Positions 25,640 to 33,807 of a DNA stretch of 33,807 bases are shown here, one piece after another. The DNA comes from Nitrosomonas sp. Lineage in GTDB: Bacteria > Pseudomonadota > Gammaproteobacteria > Burkholderiales > Nitrosomonadaceae. The notes beneath the pieces are model-generated. The model did not search any database. It was not told the DNA's origin and was given only the letters and a program-made list of their open reading frames with translations. The position numbers and the translations under genes are program-made. The DNA lies in the NCBI GenBank assembly GCA_008015595.1, contig SSFW01000160.1:1-33807 (forward strand). Reading direction: 5' to 3'. Numbering within the stretch: position 1 is the stretch's first letter; every line of letters starts with the position of its first letter.

Positions 25640-26296
25640 TTATTGTTCTTCCAAAACCCATCTCGTAGCGTAGCGAATCAGGTCTGCACTATCTTTTAGG
25701 TTTAATTTGGTACGAATATTGAATCGATGGGTTTCAATCGTTTTAATGCTACGATTGAGTAACTTGGCGATTTCTTGTGTATTGTTGCCTTTTCCAATTA
25801 AATGCAACACTTCGAACTCACTTGGTGTAAGGCTATTAATTGCTATTTCTGGCTTATTGTTTCCTGAAGCCACTCGATTCAATAGTTTCATTTGCATGGC
25901 CTTACTTAGGAACACATTACCGTTTAACACTTCTCGGATTGCAATAATTAAATTTTCACCGGGCTCTTGTTTCATGACGTAACCTCGTGCACCTGCATGT
26001 AAAGCACGTTCAGCATAAACGGATTCATCATGCATTGAAACAACGAGTACCGGTAGCTCCGGTTTCAGTAAGTGAATACTTTTAATGACTTCCAGGCCAG
26101 AAATCGTTTTAAGGGAGATGTCGACCAAGATAATGTCTACATCAGAATTTTTCTTGAGGAAAGCTAATGTTTCCACACTATCGCTTGCTTCCGCAATAAC
26201 CTGCATGTCAGGTTCTGCATCAATGAGCATAGCCATACCATGACGTAACATAGCATGATCATCGACAAGCATGACTTGTGCTTTTTGAGCTGACAT
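25640..26296 (-). CDS. Response regulator, NarL/FixJ family
   Basis: A two-component transcription regulator of 218 residues. The receiver domain has the acidic pair Asp12-Asp13, phospho-acceptor Asp59 (IILVDIS), Ser87 and Lys109 (YVMKQ). The C-terminal LuxR-type helix-turn-helix runs from about 150 to 210 (LTPSEFEVLHLIGKGNNTQEIAKLLNRSIKTIETHRFNI). It lies one base after the stop of the sensor kinase gene, so the two are co-transcribed and co-translated. It is convergent with the cytochrome gene. Its target promoters are not evident from the window. Confidence 0.94.
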   Translation of the reverse strand: MSAQKAQVMLVDDHAMLRHGMAMLIDAEPDMQVIAEASDSVETLAFLKKNSDVDIILVDISLKTISGLEVIKSIHLLKPELPVLVVSMHDESVYAERALHAGARGYVMKQEPGENLIIAIREVLNGNVFLSKAMQMKLLNRVASGNNKPEIAINSLTPSEFEVLHLIGKGNNTQEIAKLLNRSIKTIETHRFNIRTKLNLKDSADLIRYATRWVLEEQ

Positions 26297-26297
26297 A

Positions 26298-28313
26298 TTA
26301 ACTAAGCTTTCTCGAGACTTTCACTTCTACTCCCCCTTCTGGCCGTTCTAGAAATTCTAATGTCGCACCAATTTGCTTCGTGCGATAGCGCATAATTTTA
26401 ATGCCAATACCTGGCGTTATAATATTCTTTATATCATGACTGGCATGGTTATGGATAAAACCTCGCCCATTATCGGTGATAGATAGCCATAACTTTCCTT
26501 TTTCGATAAGGAGTGAAATATCTACATGTTGCGCTCCACCATGCCGGATTGCATTGTTGACCGCTTCTTGTGTGATTCGATAGAGATTAAGGGCGACATC
26601 GTCATTCATGATAATCTCACTATTTGTGGAGAAGTGGCAGTCAATTTTGTAAGTCGTACTTATTTTCGCAGCAAATGCGTGAAGTACGGCAATTAGCCCA
26701 TTTGTTTCCAACTCAAAAGGCAGTAAACCTTGTGCAAGTTGTCTGCATTGCGATACAGCCGATTGTGATTGAGTTGCAATGCTAGTTGCAATTGCAGTAG
26801 AAGCAGTATCACCAGCGGTAATCATTCTTTTTTCAAGTGCTTTTGCTTGGTAACCGATGGCTGCGATTTGTTGACCAAGATTATCATGCAATTCTTGTCC
26901 TATCTGTCGCTGATTTTCCTCAGCAACTGATACTAAAGCTTGTTCCAGGCGCTTACGCGCAAGCCAACTTTCGATATCTCTTGCGACGGCATCAAGCAAT
27001 TTTTGCTCTTCAAATGCTAAAAATGGCTTATCGTAAGGATAAAAAACGTATAAGTGACCGCAGATTTTTCCGTCTAACTCAATTTTTGATTGCAGAAAAT
27101 GGGTACCTTCGCATTGAAAATTATCTGACATATATTGAATACCATCTAACTCAATAAATGCAGAGGCATCATCTGGATATTGCATCGCTGCGATCAAATG
27201 CTTGAAAACTAATTGACAGATTTCTTGGATCGAAAATTCTGATTTCATGTTACTGCCGATTTCATAAAGGCAGGTAATTTCCTTAAACCGTTCACGTAAT
27301 GCAAGTTCTTTGTGAGCCAGTTCAGTAGAAAACTGCTCCGCTCTTTCTTTAGCTTTCCGCGATCCACGTATCGCTCTGATAAGTTTATGAACAAGCCAAT
27401 AAAGCAATAAAATCTCAGTAATGATCAATCCAGAAATATACAAGATGATGACTTTAAGCTGCTCGTTCATTGGTTTAAGCAGTTCTTCTTCATCAAGCTT
27501 TAGCACCATTCCAAGTTCAACCGATTCTAATGGTGCGTATGCTGCAATGACAGGAATATGGCGGTAGTCTTTTGAAGCAATAACCCCTCTTTGGTCGCGT
27601 AGCGCATAATCCATCGGAAGCGCTTCATTACGGATGACACGGGACAAGAATCTAAATTCTACCCCTGATATTTGACTAATGAGGCAATGCATTTGATCTG
27701 ATGCTTCATTAGGCGGCGCACAAACAATAAACTCCCCTGTTTTACCAATTTCCCATATCTTGCTAAAACTTTCGGTTAATTGAGGTAGGCTTTTTTCAGT
27801 TGTAAGACTGCCAACTCTTGTCCCAGCTTGGTCGAGAATATCTTTGGTTACGCTGAGTACAAATCCATCATTCCAGTATAACCATGCGTTAGATCGTATG
27901 CTAATAGGTAATTTAGGTGTGTGATCCGATGAGAACTTGCCGACACGGGCTAATTCCTTGCCATCGCTATTTGAAATCGATGCCGCTGTAAAATCAGCGA
28001 GTATCAATGAATCCACATTGCGTTGAAGATCTTGTAGTGCTCTGATGTTATTGGGTTGTTCCTTAATTTGCTCAAGCGAGCGAATCAGAAAGGGGCGGTT
28101 TACAGTAGCGCGGGTGGCTGCTAAGCCTTCAGAAATTTGACTTTCAAACAAACGGGCCTTACCTTGCAAAGCAACATCAAGCCCTCGTCCCAAGGTAGAT
28201 TCAATTTGTTGACGCATCACGTTGTAAACAGCCATTCCAGTGGCTAATGTCAAGCAGAGTAGGAGTAGGCCTCCTATGATGCTGATCTTGCGATCATCTC
28301 GTATTAGCTGCAA
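26298..28313 (-). CDS. Membrane sensor histidine kinase, NarX/HisKA_3 type with periplasmic double-PAS-like sensor
   Basis: A sensor kinase of 671 residues paired with the NarL-type regulator. Membrane segment 1 is at about 11-33 and segment 2 at about 288-308. Between them is a periplasmic sensor of about 250 residues, size and pattern like a double Cache domain. A cytoplasmic GAF-like region spans about 345-450. The phospho-acceptor is His476 (QELHDNLGQQ), of the HisKA_3 class, and the ATPase has DNGRGF and GIGIKIMRYR. The start is TTG at 28311-28313, supported by AGGAG six bases upstream; the ATG nearby is out of frame. The ligand is unknown. A short dyad (28397-28409) lies upstream and may be an operator. 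Confidence 0.92.
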   Translation of the reverse strand: MQLIRDDRKISIIGGLLLLCLTLATGMAVYNVMRQQIESTLGRGLDVALQGKARLFESQISEGLAATRATVNRPFLIRSLEQIKEQPNNIRALQDLQRNVDSLILADFTAASISNSDGKELARVGKFSSDHTPKLPISIRSNAWLYWNDGFVLSVTKDILDQAGTRVGSLTTEKSLPQLTESFSKIWEIGKTGEFIVCAPPNEASDQMHCLISQISGVEFRFLSRVIRNEALPMDYALRDQRGVIASKDYRHIPVIAAYAPLESVELGMVLKLDEEELLKPMNEQLKVIILYISGLIITEILLLYWLVHKLIRAIRGSRKAKERAEQFSTELAHKELALRERFKEITCLYEIGSNMKSEFSIQEICQLVFKHLIAAMQYPDDASAFIELDGIQYMSDNFQCEGTHFLQSKIELDGKICGHLYVFYPYDKPFLAFEEQKLLDAVARDIESWLARKRLEQALVSVAEENQRQIGQELHDNLGQQIAAIGYQAKALEKRMITAGDTASTAIATSIATQSQSAVSQCRQLAQGLLPFELETNGLIAVLHAFAAKISTTYKIDCHFSTNSEIIMNDDVALNLYRITQEAVNNAIRHGGAQHVDISLLIEKGKLWLSITDNGRGFIHNHASHDIKNIITPGIGIKIMRYRTKQIGATLEFLERPEGGVEVKVSRKLS

Positions 28314-28396
28314 ATCATTCTCCTATCAAATAGTCTGATCCTAAAGTCATCGCTGATCGCTTGTTGCGTATGAGATTATAGGAGTAAATGATCTGG

Positions 28397-28409
28397 GGTT
28401 GTTACAACC
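28397..28409. promoter_or_regulatory. Dyad upstream of the sensor kinase gene
   Basis: GGTTGT and ACAACC form a perfect six-base inverted repeat around one T, 84 bases upstream of the kinase start codon. Its size fits a binding site for a dimeric regulator. Which protein binds is unknown, and a 6+6 dyad may occur by chance. Confidence 0.3.
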
Positions 28410-28465
28410 TATTTTAGGAGTTGGGTAAAAACCTAGAATTCAATTCAAATTTTTAATGCTTCACA

Positions 28466-29077
28466 TTACAGCACTGTCGTGATGCGCGTTTGCAATTCAT
28501 GGAGATCACAGTAGCCACGCATAAGAAAATTAGGGGCATTATTTTTCAAATATACTAAAGAAGGAAATCCGCTTACACCCCATTGCATGGCTTGCTGGAA
28601 TTGTTGCTGTGTTTTAAGTTTGAGTGTATCTGAGTTGTAGATGGCGATAAATCGCTCGGGTTGAATACCTACATTAACAGCGAGCTGACTCAGTATTTCT
28701 GTGCGAGTAACATCAAGCTGCTCAGCGTAGAAGGCATTTTGAATCGTATGTAGTAACGCAAAAATACGGGCTGAATCAATGGTTGCCGCAGTGACTAACG
28801 CTCGGCAAGCAGGTTCTGTATCGTAAACGAAACCTTCAGGCAGGGCATTTTCAAATTTAAAGGGCTGATTGGTCCTATGTTGAACATTTTGCCAGTGCTG
28901 AAGTATTTCAGAACGCTTGCTAGGATGTAGTGGTTCTGTAGTACCCGCACGTAATCCACCGACGATTAATTCTATTTGAAGCTGATTTTTATAGATTTCC
29001 CTGATGGTTTCAATGATAGGCGAAAATCCCCAGCACCAGGAACACATAGGGTCAGCGATGTACCACAGCGTTTGCAT
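28466..29077 (-). CDS. DsbA-family thioredoxin-fold protein (COG3531 type)
   Basis: A thioredoxin-fold oxidoreductase of about 203 residues. The N-terminal LWYIADPMCSWCWGFSPII contains the CSWC active site and the DPMCSWCWGF stretch typical of COG3531 predicted disulfide isomerases. A helical insert follows, and the cis-proline loop is GVSGFPSLVY. There is no signal peptide, so it is probably cytoplasmic. The ATG at 29075-29077 is preferred over the TTG one codon earlier. It lies 49 bases downstream of typA on the same strand and may be co-transcribed with it. Confidence 0.88.
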   Translation of the reverse strand: MQTLWYIADPMCSWCWGFSPIIETIREIYKNQLQIELIVGGLRAGTTEPLHPSKRSEILQHWQNVQHRTNQPFKFENALPEGFVYDTEPACRALVTAATIDSARIFALLHTIQNAFYAEQLDVTRTEILSQLAVNVGIQPERFIAIYNSDTLKLKTQQQFQQAMQWGVSGFPSLVYLKNNAPNFLMRGYCDLHELQTRITTVL

Positions 29078-29126
29078 CAAGAAGTACTTAGGATGTAAAT
29101 CCGCTGTGGCTTATATCTGCTAGCGA

Positions 29127-30941
29127 CTAAGCCGCTGAGCGTGCAGCACGTTTACGCTCATGTTCTTGCAAGTGGCGTTTACGAATTCGAATACTCTTGG
29201 GTGTAATTTCTGCTAATTCATCATCAGCAATGAATTCAACAGCCGATTCAAGCGTGAGTTGAATGGGGGGTATTAAAGCCACGGCTTCATCATGTCCAGA
29301 AGCGCGGATATTGGTTAATTGCTTTCCTTTGATCGGGTTTACCACGAGATCATTTTCACGACTATGAATTCCGATAACCATGCCTTCATAAACGGGATCA
29401 CCAGGATTAACGAACATACGCCCCCGATCCTGTAGCTTCCATAAAGCATAAGCTACCGCTTCGCCATGCTCGGCAGAAATTAGGACCCCATTTCTTCGGG
29501 CCGCAATTTCTGGGCGCATGGGTCCATAATCGTCAAATACATGACTCATCATGCCAGTTCCTCGCGTCATTGTCATGAAGTCCGATTGAAAACCGATCAG
29601 GCCACGGGCAGGAATACGATAATCGAGCCTGACTCGCCCACGACTATCAGATGCCATATCAAGAAGATCACCACGACGAGCGCCTAATGCTTCCATCACA
29701 GCACCCTGGTTTTCTTCGTCGACATCAACGGTAAGTACTTCGAAGGGTTCACATTTAACCCCATCTATTTCTCGAATAACGACGCGAGGACGTGATACCG
29801 CTAATTCATAACCCTCGCGGCGCATATTTTCGATAAGAATGGTTAAGTGTAATTCGCCACGTCCTGAAACTAAGAATGAATCGGTATCAGTAGTTTCTTC
29901 TAATTTCAGCGCTACATTAGTCAGTAATTCTTTTTCAAGTCGTTCACGAATTTGTCGGCTCGTGACAAATTTACCTTCTTTTCCGGCAAACGGCGAGGTG
30001 TTGACCTGGAATGTCATCGACAGCGTTGGTTCATCTACTTTGGGCATGGGTAACGCTTCAGGGTGATCAATATCCGCGAGTGTAGTACCGATGCTAAGTT
30101 CTTCAATGCCATTGATTTGGACGATGTCACCAGCTAACGCTTCGCTAAGCGGTACACGCTCCAAACCTTGAAACCCAAAGACTTGATTCACTTTTGCTCT
30201 TTTCGGTGTTTGGTTACCAGTCATGATCATCACTTCTTGTGCAGGTTTAAGGCGACCACGCGTAATCCGACCAACGCCAATTCGACCGACGAAGCTCGAG
30301 TAGTCCAGCGCACTGATTTGGAGTTGCAAGGGTTCATCAGGATTGCCGCCTGGACTTGGGACATGCTTGAGGATAGTATCAAATAAAGGCCGCATGTCGG
30401 TACTTGGTTGAGCAAGATCTGTGGTGGCATAACCGTTCAGCGCTGAAGCATAAACCACAGGAAAATCGAGCTGAGCCTCGGTAGCATTGAGTTTGTCAAA
30501 CAAGTCGAAGGTATGATTGATGACCCAATCTGGGCGCGCGCCAGGTCGGTCAACTTTGTTAATCACGACGATAGGTCTCAATCCTAGCGCAAGCGCCTTT
30601 TTTGTTACAAAACGCGTTTGTGGCATCGGGCCTTCTACCGCATCGACGAGCAGCAAAACACCATCCACCATCGAGAGAACGCGCTCCACTTCACCACCAA
30701 AATCAGCATGACCGGGCGTATCGACGATATTGATATGCACGCCTTCGTAATCAACAGCACAGTTTTTGGAAAAAATGGTAATGCCACGCTCCCGCTCAAT
30801 ATCATTGGAATCCATGACACGCTCAGCAATGGTTTGGTGAGCGGCAAAGGTTCCCGCCTGATGGAGCAGTTTATCAACCATGGTAGTTTTGCCATGATCG
30901 ACATGGGCAATAATCGCAATATTCCGAAGTGGATGTGGCAT
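29127..30941 (-). CDS. typA: Ribosome-associated GTPase TypA/BipA
   Basis: A translational GTPase that binds the ribosome and helps large-subunit assembly and stress adaptation, 604 residues. The N-terminus is [20 protein letters not shown] with the G1 motif AHVDHGKT, then [10 protein letters not shown] (G2), DTPGHADF (G3) and [10 protein letters not shown] (G4). Domains II, III and V follow, with [18 protein letters not shown] and the C-terminal [20 protein letters not shown]. The sequence is intact and of normal length. An extended -10 promoter lies upstream. The gene downstream is the DsbA-family gene. Confidence 0.97.
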   Translation of the reverse strand: MPHPLRNIAIIAHVDHGKTTMVDKLLHQAGTFAAHQTIAERVMDSNDIERERGITIFSKNCAVDYEGVHINIVDTPGHADFGGEVERVLSMVDGVLLLVDAVEGPMPQTRFVTKKALALGLRPIVVINKVDRPGARPDWVINHTFDLFDKLNATEAQLDFPVVYASALNGYATTDLAQPSTDMRPLFDTILKHVPSPGGNPDEPLQLQISALDYSSFVGRIGVGRITRGRLKPAQEVMIMTGNQTPKRAKVNQVFGFQGLERVPLSEALAGDIVQINGIEELSIGTTLADIDHPEALPMPKVDEPTLSMTFQVNTSPFAGKEGKFVTSRQIRERLEKELLTNVALKLEETTDTDSFLVSGRGELHLTILIENMRREGYELAVSRPRVVIREIDGVKCEPFEVLTVDVDEENQGAVMEALGARRGDLLDMASDSRGRVRLDYRIPARGLIGFQSDFMTMTRGTGMMSHVFDDYGPMRPEIAARRNGVLISAEHGEAVAYALWKLQDRGRMFVNPGDPVYEGMVIGIHSRENDLVVNPIKGKQLTNIRASGHDEAVALIPPIQLTLESAVEFIADDELAEITPKSIRIRKRHLQEHERKRAARSAA

Positions 30942-30992
30942 GTCAAAAATCTCTGAATGTTAATTAGAATGATTTATACGTGAAGGGGGCGA

Positions 30993-31001
30993 ATTATAAC
31001 A
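30993..31001 (-). promoter_or_regulatory. Extended -10 promoter of typA
   Basis: On the minus strand the sequence reads TGT then TATAAT, an extended -10 element, about 50 bases upstream of the typA ATG. No good -35 is present at 17 bases, which suits an extended -10 promoter. The assignment is by pattern only. Confidence 0.5.
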
Positions 31002-31294
31002 GTAGATCAATTACATAGCTAGCTTGGTTATTTCTCAATCTCGTTATCGATATTAAATTTTATCCTTTAATCTTTTTAAATAGTGTTGAGGTGTTGGGCC
31101 CAATTTTTGGAAATAGGATGTAACCTGCCGCACCCGAAAAGCAGATTTCTGGTGGAAGTAAATTTAATTCAATAACTAAGAAGCGTAGAAATTGAATAGA
31201 CAACCAAACACTGTGTTATTGTAGTTTTAAGCTAACCTTCCCAAGCGCTTTACCAATCATCGAATGATTACGGAAAGATAGGGTTATTTCTCTT

Positions 31295-31335
31295 AACCAG
31301 AAATAATCGATTTCAGGTGAGGATTATTTCTGGTT
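31295..31335 (-). terminator. Perfect 14-bp inverted repeat downstream of dsbC
   Basis: Bases 31295-31308 are the exact reverse complement of 31322-31335, with a 13-base loop. The repeat starts 11 bases after the dsbC stop on the minus strand. The stem is AT-rich in the middle with a GC-containing end. No U-run follows on either strand, so it may be a processing or Rho-type structure, or a protein-binding site. Confidence 0.5.
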
Positions 31336-31346
31336 GTATATTTTGC

Positions 31347-32066
31347 TTATTTTGGTTTCTTAGCCTGCTCTAGGCGCTTCTCGATTTCTGCTGCTGGAAT
31401 CATTCCTGATACCACCGATCCATCAGCAAAAATGAGCGTAGGCGTGCCAGTCACTCGATATTTCTGGCCCGATTGGAGCAAAGCCTGAATCGGTGTTTCA
31501 CATTCTTTGCTGGCTGGTGCTTTACCATGCAACATAAAATCATCCCAAGCTTTCAACCGATCTGATGCGCACCAAATCGATGTGGCCGTTGGCATCGAGC
31601 CATTTAAGATCGGATAAAGCAGCGTATGGACGGTAATGTTTTTGATATCTACCAGCTCTTTTTCAAGCTTTTTGCAGAAGGGGCAATTGGGATCGGAATA
31701 CACAATCAAAGTACGCTCACCTTTTCCTTTTACGACCTTGATCGAATGTTCAAGGGGGAGTGTGTCAATTGGAATTCGTCGTGCATCTCTGATTTGCTGC
31801 ATACGCTCGCTTGTTAGGCTAACTCGCGATTGCGTATCAATCATGTGGCCCATGAAAAAATATTTTGCCTGATCATCGGTATAGAGAACTTCTCCACCGA
31901 CAACTACTTCATATAGGCCTGCAAAAGGTGTTTTACGTAAGCTTTCGATTTCTGTTCCTGGAAAATGATCTTCGAGTAATTTCCTAAGCTGCGTTTCATC
32001 TGCTAATGCTTGACTGATCAAACAACTTAGCAGCAATAACATCATCAATGATCGTAACCGCATCAT
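31347..32066 (-). CDS. dsbC: Thiol:disulfide interchange protein DsbC
   Basis: A periplasmic disulfide isomerase of 239 residues. The signal peptide is residues 1-22 (SLMMLLLLSCLISQALA). The dimerisation domain spans about 24-85 (LRKLLEDHFPGTEIESLRKT; YEVVVGGEVLYTDD). The thioredoxin-fold catalytic domain has the CPFC active site at 128-131 (YSDPNCPFCKKLEKEL) and the cis-Pro GTPTLIFADG. Two further Cys in WCASDR and KECETP could form the structural disulfide seen in DsbC. The start codon has AGGAG eight bases upstream. It is followed by an inverted repeat and preceded by the UbiH-type gene on the same strand. Confidence 0.93.
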   Translation of the reverse strand: MMRLRSLMMLLLLSCLISQALADETQLRKLLEDHFPGTEIESLRKTPFAGLYEVVVGGEVLYTDDQAKYFFMGHMIDTQSRVSLTSERMQQIRDARRIPIDTLPLEHSIKVVKGKGERTLIVYSDPNCPFCKKLEKELVDIKNITVHTLLYPILNGSMPTATSIWCASDRLKAWDDFMLHGKAPASKECETPIQALLQSGQKYRVTGTPTLIFADGSVVSGMIPAAEIEKRLEQAKKPK

Positions 32067-32119
32067 GGTAATAACTCCTATTTATTATGGAAGAATGGGA
32101 AAATAATCAGAGCACAAGC

Positions 32120-33289
32120 TTAATTGAGGGCGTGTTGCATGAGTTTGCTTTTGATAAATGGTAGGCGATTGGTCATCGTAAGGCCAAGATTACGAAAACG
32201 CCTGATTATTGGGTCCTGGCTGTTAAATAGTTTATGCAGGCCGTCTGTGACTGTTTCCATCGCTGTGATATCTGCTTTGCGTGCCCGCTCATATCGGAGG
32301 AGTAGAATATAATCACCACAGTCGTAATAGATCTCATCTTTCTTCAAGATTTCCGACAATGCTTTTACATCACGCAAACCTAGATTAACCCCTTGGCCAG
32401 CAAGTGGATGAATACCGTGTGCCGCATCACCAATCAGCACTAATCTCGGTTTCACGAGCTTGCTCACATGAACAAAATTTAAAGGAAAACCCACAGGTTG
32501 TGTGATGAGTTGTAATCTACCCAAAACACGATTGGAAGCAGCTGAAACTCGCTGGGAAAATTCTTCATCTGACACGTTACGTAATTCATTTGCGTGGGTT
32601 TCATGAGTAGACCAGACTATCGACACGCGCTTATCAGGAAGCGGTAGAAATGCGAGAACCCCGTCTCTTCTGAACCACTGATAGGCAATATTATGATGCG
32701 CAAGTTCAGTGCTAAAATTAGCTACTACACCGATTTGTTCATAACGATGATGCTCCACAGTTATTCCAGCTTGTTCACGAACCCAGGAATTAACGCCGTC
32801 AGCACCGACAATCAAACTGGCTTGGATTGTGCGCCCATCAGCAAGCAGTATGTTTACGCCAGCATCATGCCAGGAAATCGCCGCACATTTCGTAGGAGAA
32901 AAAACCGTGATATTTTGGCTATCGTTGAATAAAGCATCCCATAGAACTGCCTGTAACTGCCTATTCTCGGTGACAAATGCCAACTCAGGTAAACCACTTT
33001 CATAGGCCCCAAAGTCAATTTCTGCCGCACCATCATCGCCAAATACATTCATTTCGTAGATCGGTGTGACACGTGATGCATCGAGTTGCTGCCAAAGACC
33101 CAAAGACCGCAAGAAATCCGCACTCCCTGGGCTAATGGTATAAATCCGATTATCCCAACTCGCATCATTCGGTAAAGGTGTGGGTGCCGCAGCATCAATC
33201 AAAGCTACCGTTAAGTGACTACCTTTTAACGAAGTAGCCAAACTGGCCCCGACTAGCCCGCCTCCTATAATCACAATATCAAATTTCAT
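32120..33289 (-). CDS. FAD-dependent hydroxylase, UbiH/UbiF/VisC/COQ6 family
   Basis: An aromatic-ring hydroxylase of the ubiquinone pathway, 389 residues. The FAD-binding GxGxxG is in DIVIIGGGLVGASLATSL at the N-terminus. The DG motif appears as LIVGADGVNSWVREQAG. The second FAD motif is RLVLIGDAAHGIHPLAGQG followed by VNLGLRDV. These are diagnostic for the family. Which of the ring positions it hydroxylates cannot be decided here; UbiH and VisC-like proteins are hard to tell apart. It lies 53 bases upstream of dsbC on the same strand. The sequence is intact. Confidence 0.92.
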   Translation of the reverse strand: MKFDIVIIGGGLVGASLATSLKGSHLTVALIDAAAPTPLPNDASWDNRIYTISPGSADFLRSLGLWQQLDASRVTPIYEMNVFGDDGAAEIDFGAYESGLPELAFVTENRQLQAVLWDALFNDSQNITVFSPTKCAAISWHDAGVNILLADGRTIQASLIVGADGVNSWVREQAGITVEHHRYEQIGVVANFSTELAHHNIAYQWFRRDGVLAFLPLPDKRVSIVWSTHETHANELRNVSDEEFSQRVSAASNRVLGRLQLITQPVGFPLNFVHVSKLVKPRLVLIGDAAHGIHPLAGQGVNLGLRDVKALSEILKKDEIYYDCGDYILLLRYERARKADITAMETVTDGLHKLFNSQDPIIRRFRNLGLTMTNRLPFIKSKLMQHALN

Positions 33290-33373
33290 ACTGGGATTAT
33301 ACAGAGAGGTCGAGTACTAAGAAATAAACGAATGAAATTGTTATTGAATTGATCATCTTTTTGCCAATCAGTA

Positions 33374-33403
33374 TTGACAGCATTCTAACTCCAAAGGCAA
33401 AAT
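33374..33403 (+). promoter_or_regulatory. Candidate promoter of the tRNA gene
   Basis: TTGACA at 33374-33379 is a perfect -35. CAAAAT at 33398-33403 is a weak -10 (four of six) at an 18-base spacing. It lies 18 bases before the mature tRNA 5' end. Confidence 0.4.
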
Positions 33404-33420
33404 GCAGGTCTTACCTTTTT

Positions 33421-33496
33421 GGCGAATTAGCTCAGTGGTTAGAGCAGCGGAATCATAATCCGTTGGTCCGGGGTTCAAATCCCTGATTCGCCACCA
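33421..33496 (+). tRNA. tRNA-Met (anticodon CAT)
   Basis: A 76-base cloverleaf with encoded CCA. The acceptor stem is GGCGAAT with ATTCGCC (7 pairs). The D arm contains AGCTCAGTGGTTAGAGC. The anticodon stem GCGGA/TCCGT closes loop ATCATAA with anticodon CAT at 33454-33456. The T loop is TTCAAAT. The body resembles elongator Met tRNAs of betaproteobacteria rather than initiator tRNA. A CAT anticodon could also be the lysidine-modified Ile2 species; I favour elongator Met. Confidence 0.93.
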
Positions 33497-33520
33497 ATTC
33501 AAAATAAAAGAAGAGTGATC

Positions 33521-33544
33521 AAAGAACTGAGAACCACGTTCTTT
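33521..33544 (+). terminator. Possible hairpin terminator after the tRNA
   Basis: A seven-pair stem AAAGAAC/GTTCTTT with a 10-base loop lies 24 bases after the tRNA. Only a mixed CTTCTT stretch follows rather than a U-run, so the terminator call is weak. Confidence 0.35.
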
Positions 33545-33630
33545 CGATACTTCTTAACGAAATACAAATTTGAGTTTTAAAATCTTTCATTTTGACTCGG
33601 GATTTAAATAAGGCTCTAGACTAGCAGAGA

Positions 33631-33807
33631 TTAATAATATCTGATGAGTTGCCATAGTTCGCTAGCAAGCTCATCAGGTTGTTTTTTCCATCGCCATTCA
33701 GATTCTTTTAGATGCAATTCAAAGTTAACTGATACACCATTAAACTTTGCCAGTCGCCGCTTAGTAAAACTCCAAAACGATTCAATACCGTTAATATGGC
33801 AGTGCCC
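33631..33807 (-). mobile_element. C-terminal end of an IS1595-like transposase (cut by window edge)
   Basis: Reading leftward from the window edge, 58 codons and a TAA (33631-33633) encode GHCHINGIESFWSFTKRRLA, then KFNGVSV, HLKESEWRWKK and LWQLIRYY. The HINGIE-FW-KRRL pattern, with the last acidic catalytic residue, is characteristic of the ISXO2-like transposase domain of IS1595-family elements. The rest of the element lies outside the window, so the inverted repeats and integrity cannot be judged. It sits about 135 bases downstream of the tRNA gene. Confidence 0.85.

Larger units (their letters stand above)
30942..31346. other. Intergenic region between typA and dsbC
   Basis: About 400 bases with no supported gene. 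The left part holds the typA promoter and leader. The right part holds a 14-bp perfect inverted repeat beyond the dsbC stop. The middle (about 31050-31250) is AT-rich without a feature I can name. Confidence 0.6.

Noticed and set aside
1-33807. CRISPR arrays or tandem spacer repeats
   Set aside because: Reading the intergenic gaps showed no regularly spaced direct repeats and no Cas-like proteins.

Overview
The window looks like chromosomal DNA of a fairly AT-rich Gram-negative bacterium, most probably a betaproteobacterium. The DnaA N-terminus (including ELNAQQFNTWIKPL), the YidC C-terminal half and the tRNA-Met body resemble betaproteobacterial versions from memory. I could not run a search, so nothing finer than class is claimed.

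Layout. Bases 1-509 hold the N-terminal part of dnaA on the minus strand, cut by the window edge inside its Walker A motif. The usual divergent partner, rpmH-rnpA-yidD-yidC-mnmE, starts only at 19428. About 18.9 kb of accessory DNA lies between. First comes a surface-polysaccharide locus (775-14026): a Wzt-like ABC ATPase with a C-terminal extension, a methyltransferase/GNAT-like fusion, a 984-residue deacetylase-GT2-GT4 fusion, further GT2 and GT4 glycosyltransferases, and two SDR/epimerase-like proteins. A WbsX/RgpF-type gene on the opposite strand is split by a frameshift. Next comes a complete type I secretion set (14177-18674: ABC exporter, membrane-fusion protein, TolC-like protein), then a small DUF5658-like membrane protein. 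The exporter gene carries an in-frame run of 12 G just before its ABC signature motif.

From 19428 to 23476 lies the conserved ribosome/membrane-insertion/tRNA-modification block. Its rnpA has no ordinary start codon upstream of the conserved N-terminus. From 23675 come a secreted di-haem c-type cytochrome (RoxA-like), a convergent NarX/NarL-type two-component pair, a COG3531-type DsbA-family protein, typA/bipA, dsbC, a UbiH/VisC-type FAD hydroxylase, a tRNA-Met(CAT), and the C-terminal end of an IS1595-like transposase at the right edge.

How it works together. The left locus can assemble, modify and export a cell-surface glycan. It lacks a Wzm permease, a priming transferase and a polymerase in this window, so partners must lie elsewhere. 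The type I system could export a surface protein, but no RTX-like substrate is visible. The strongest unusual points are the placement of this locus at the dnaA/rpmH junction, the poly-G tract, the broken glycosyltransferase and the rnpA start anomaly.
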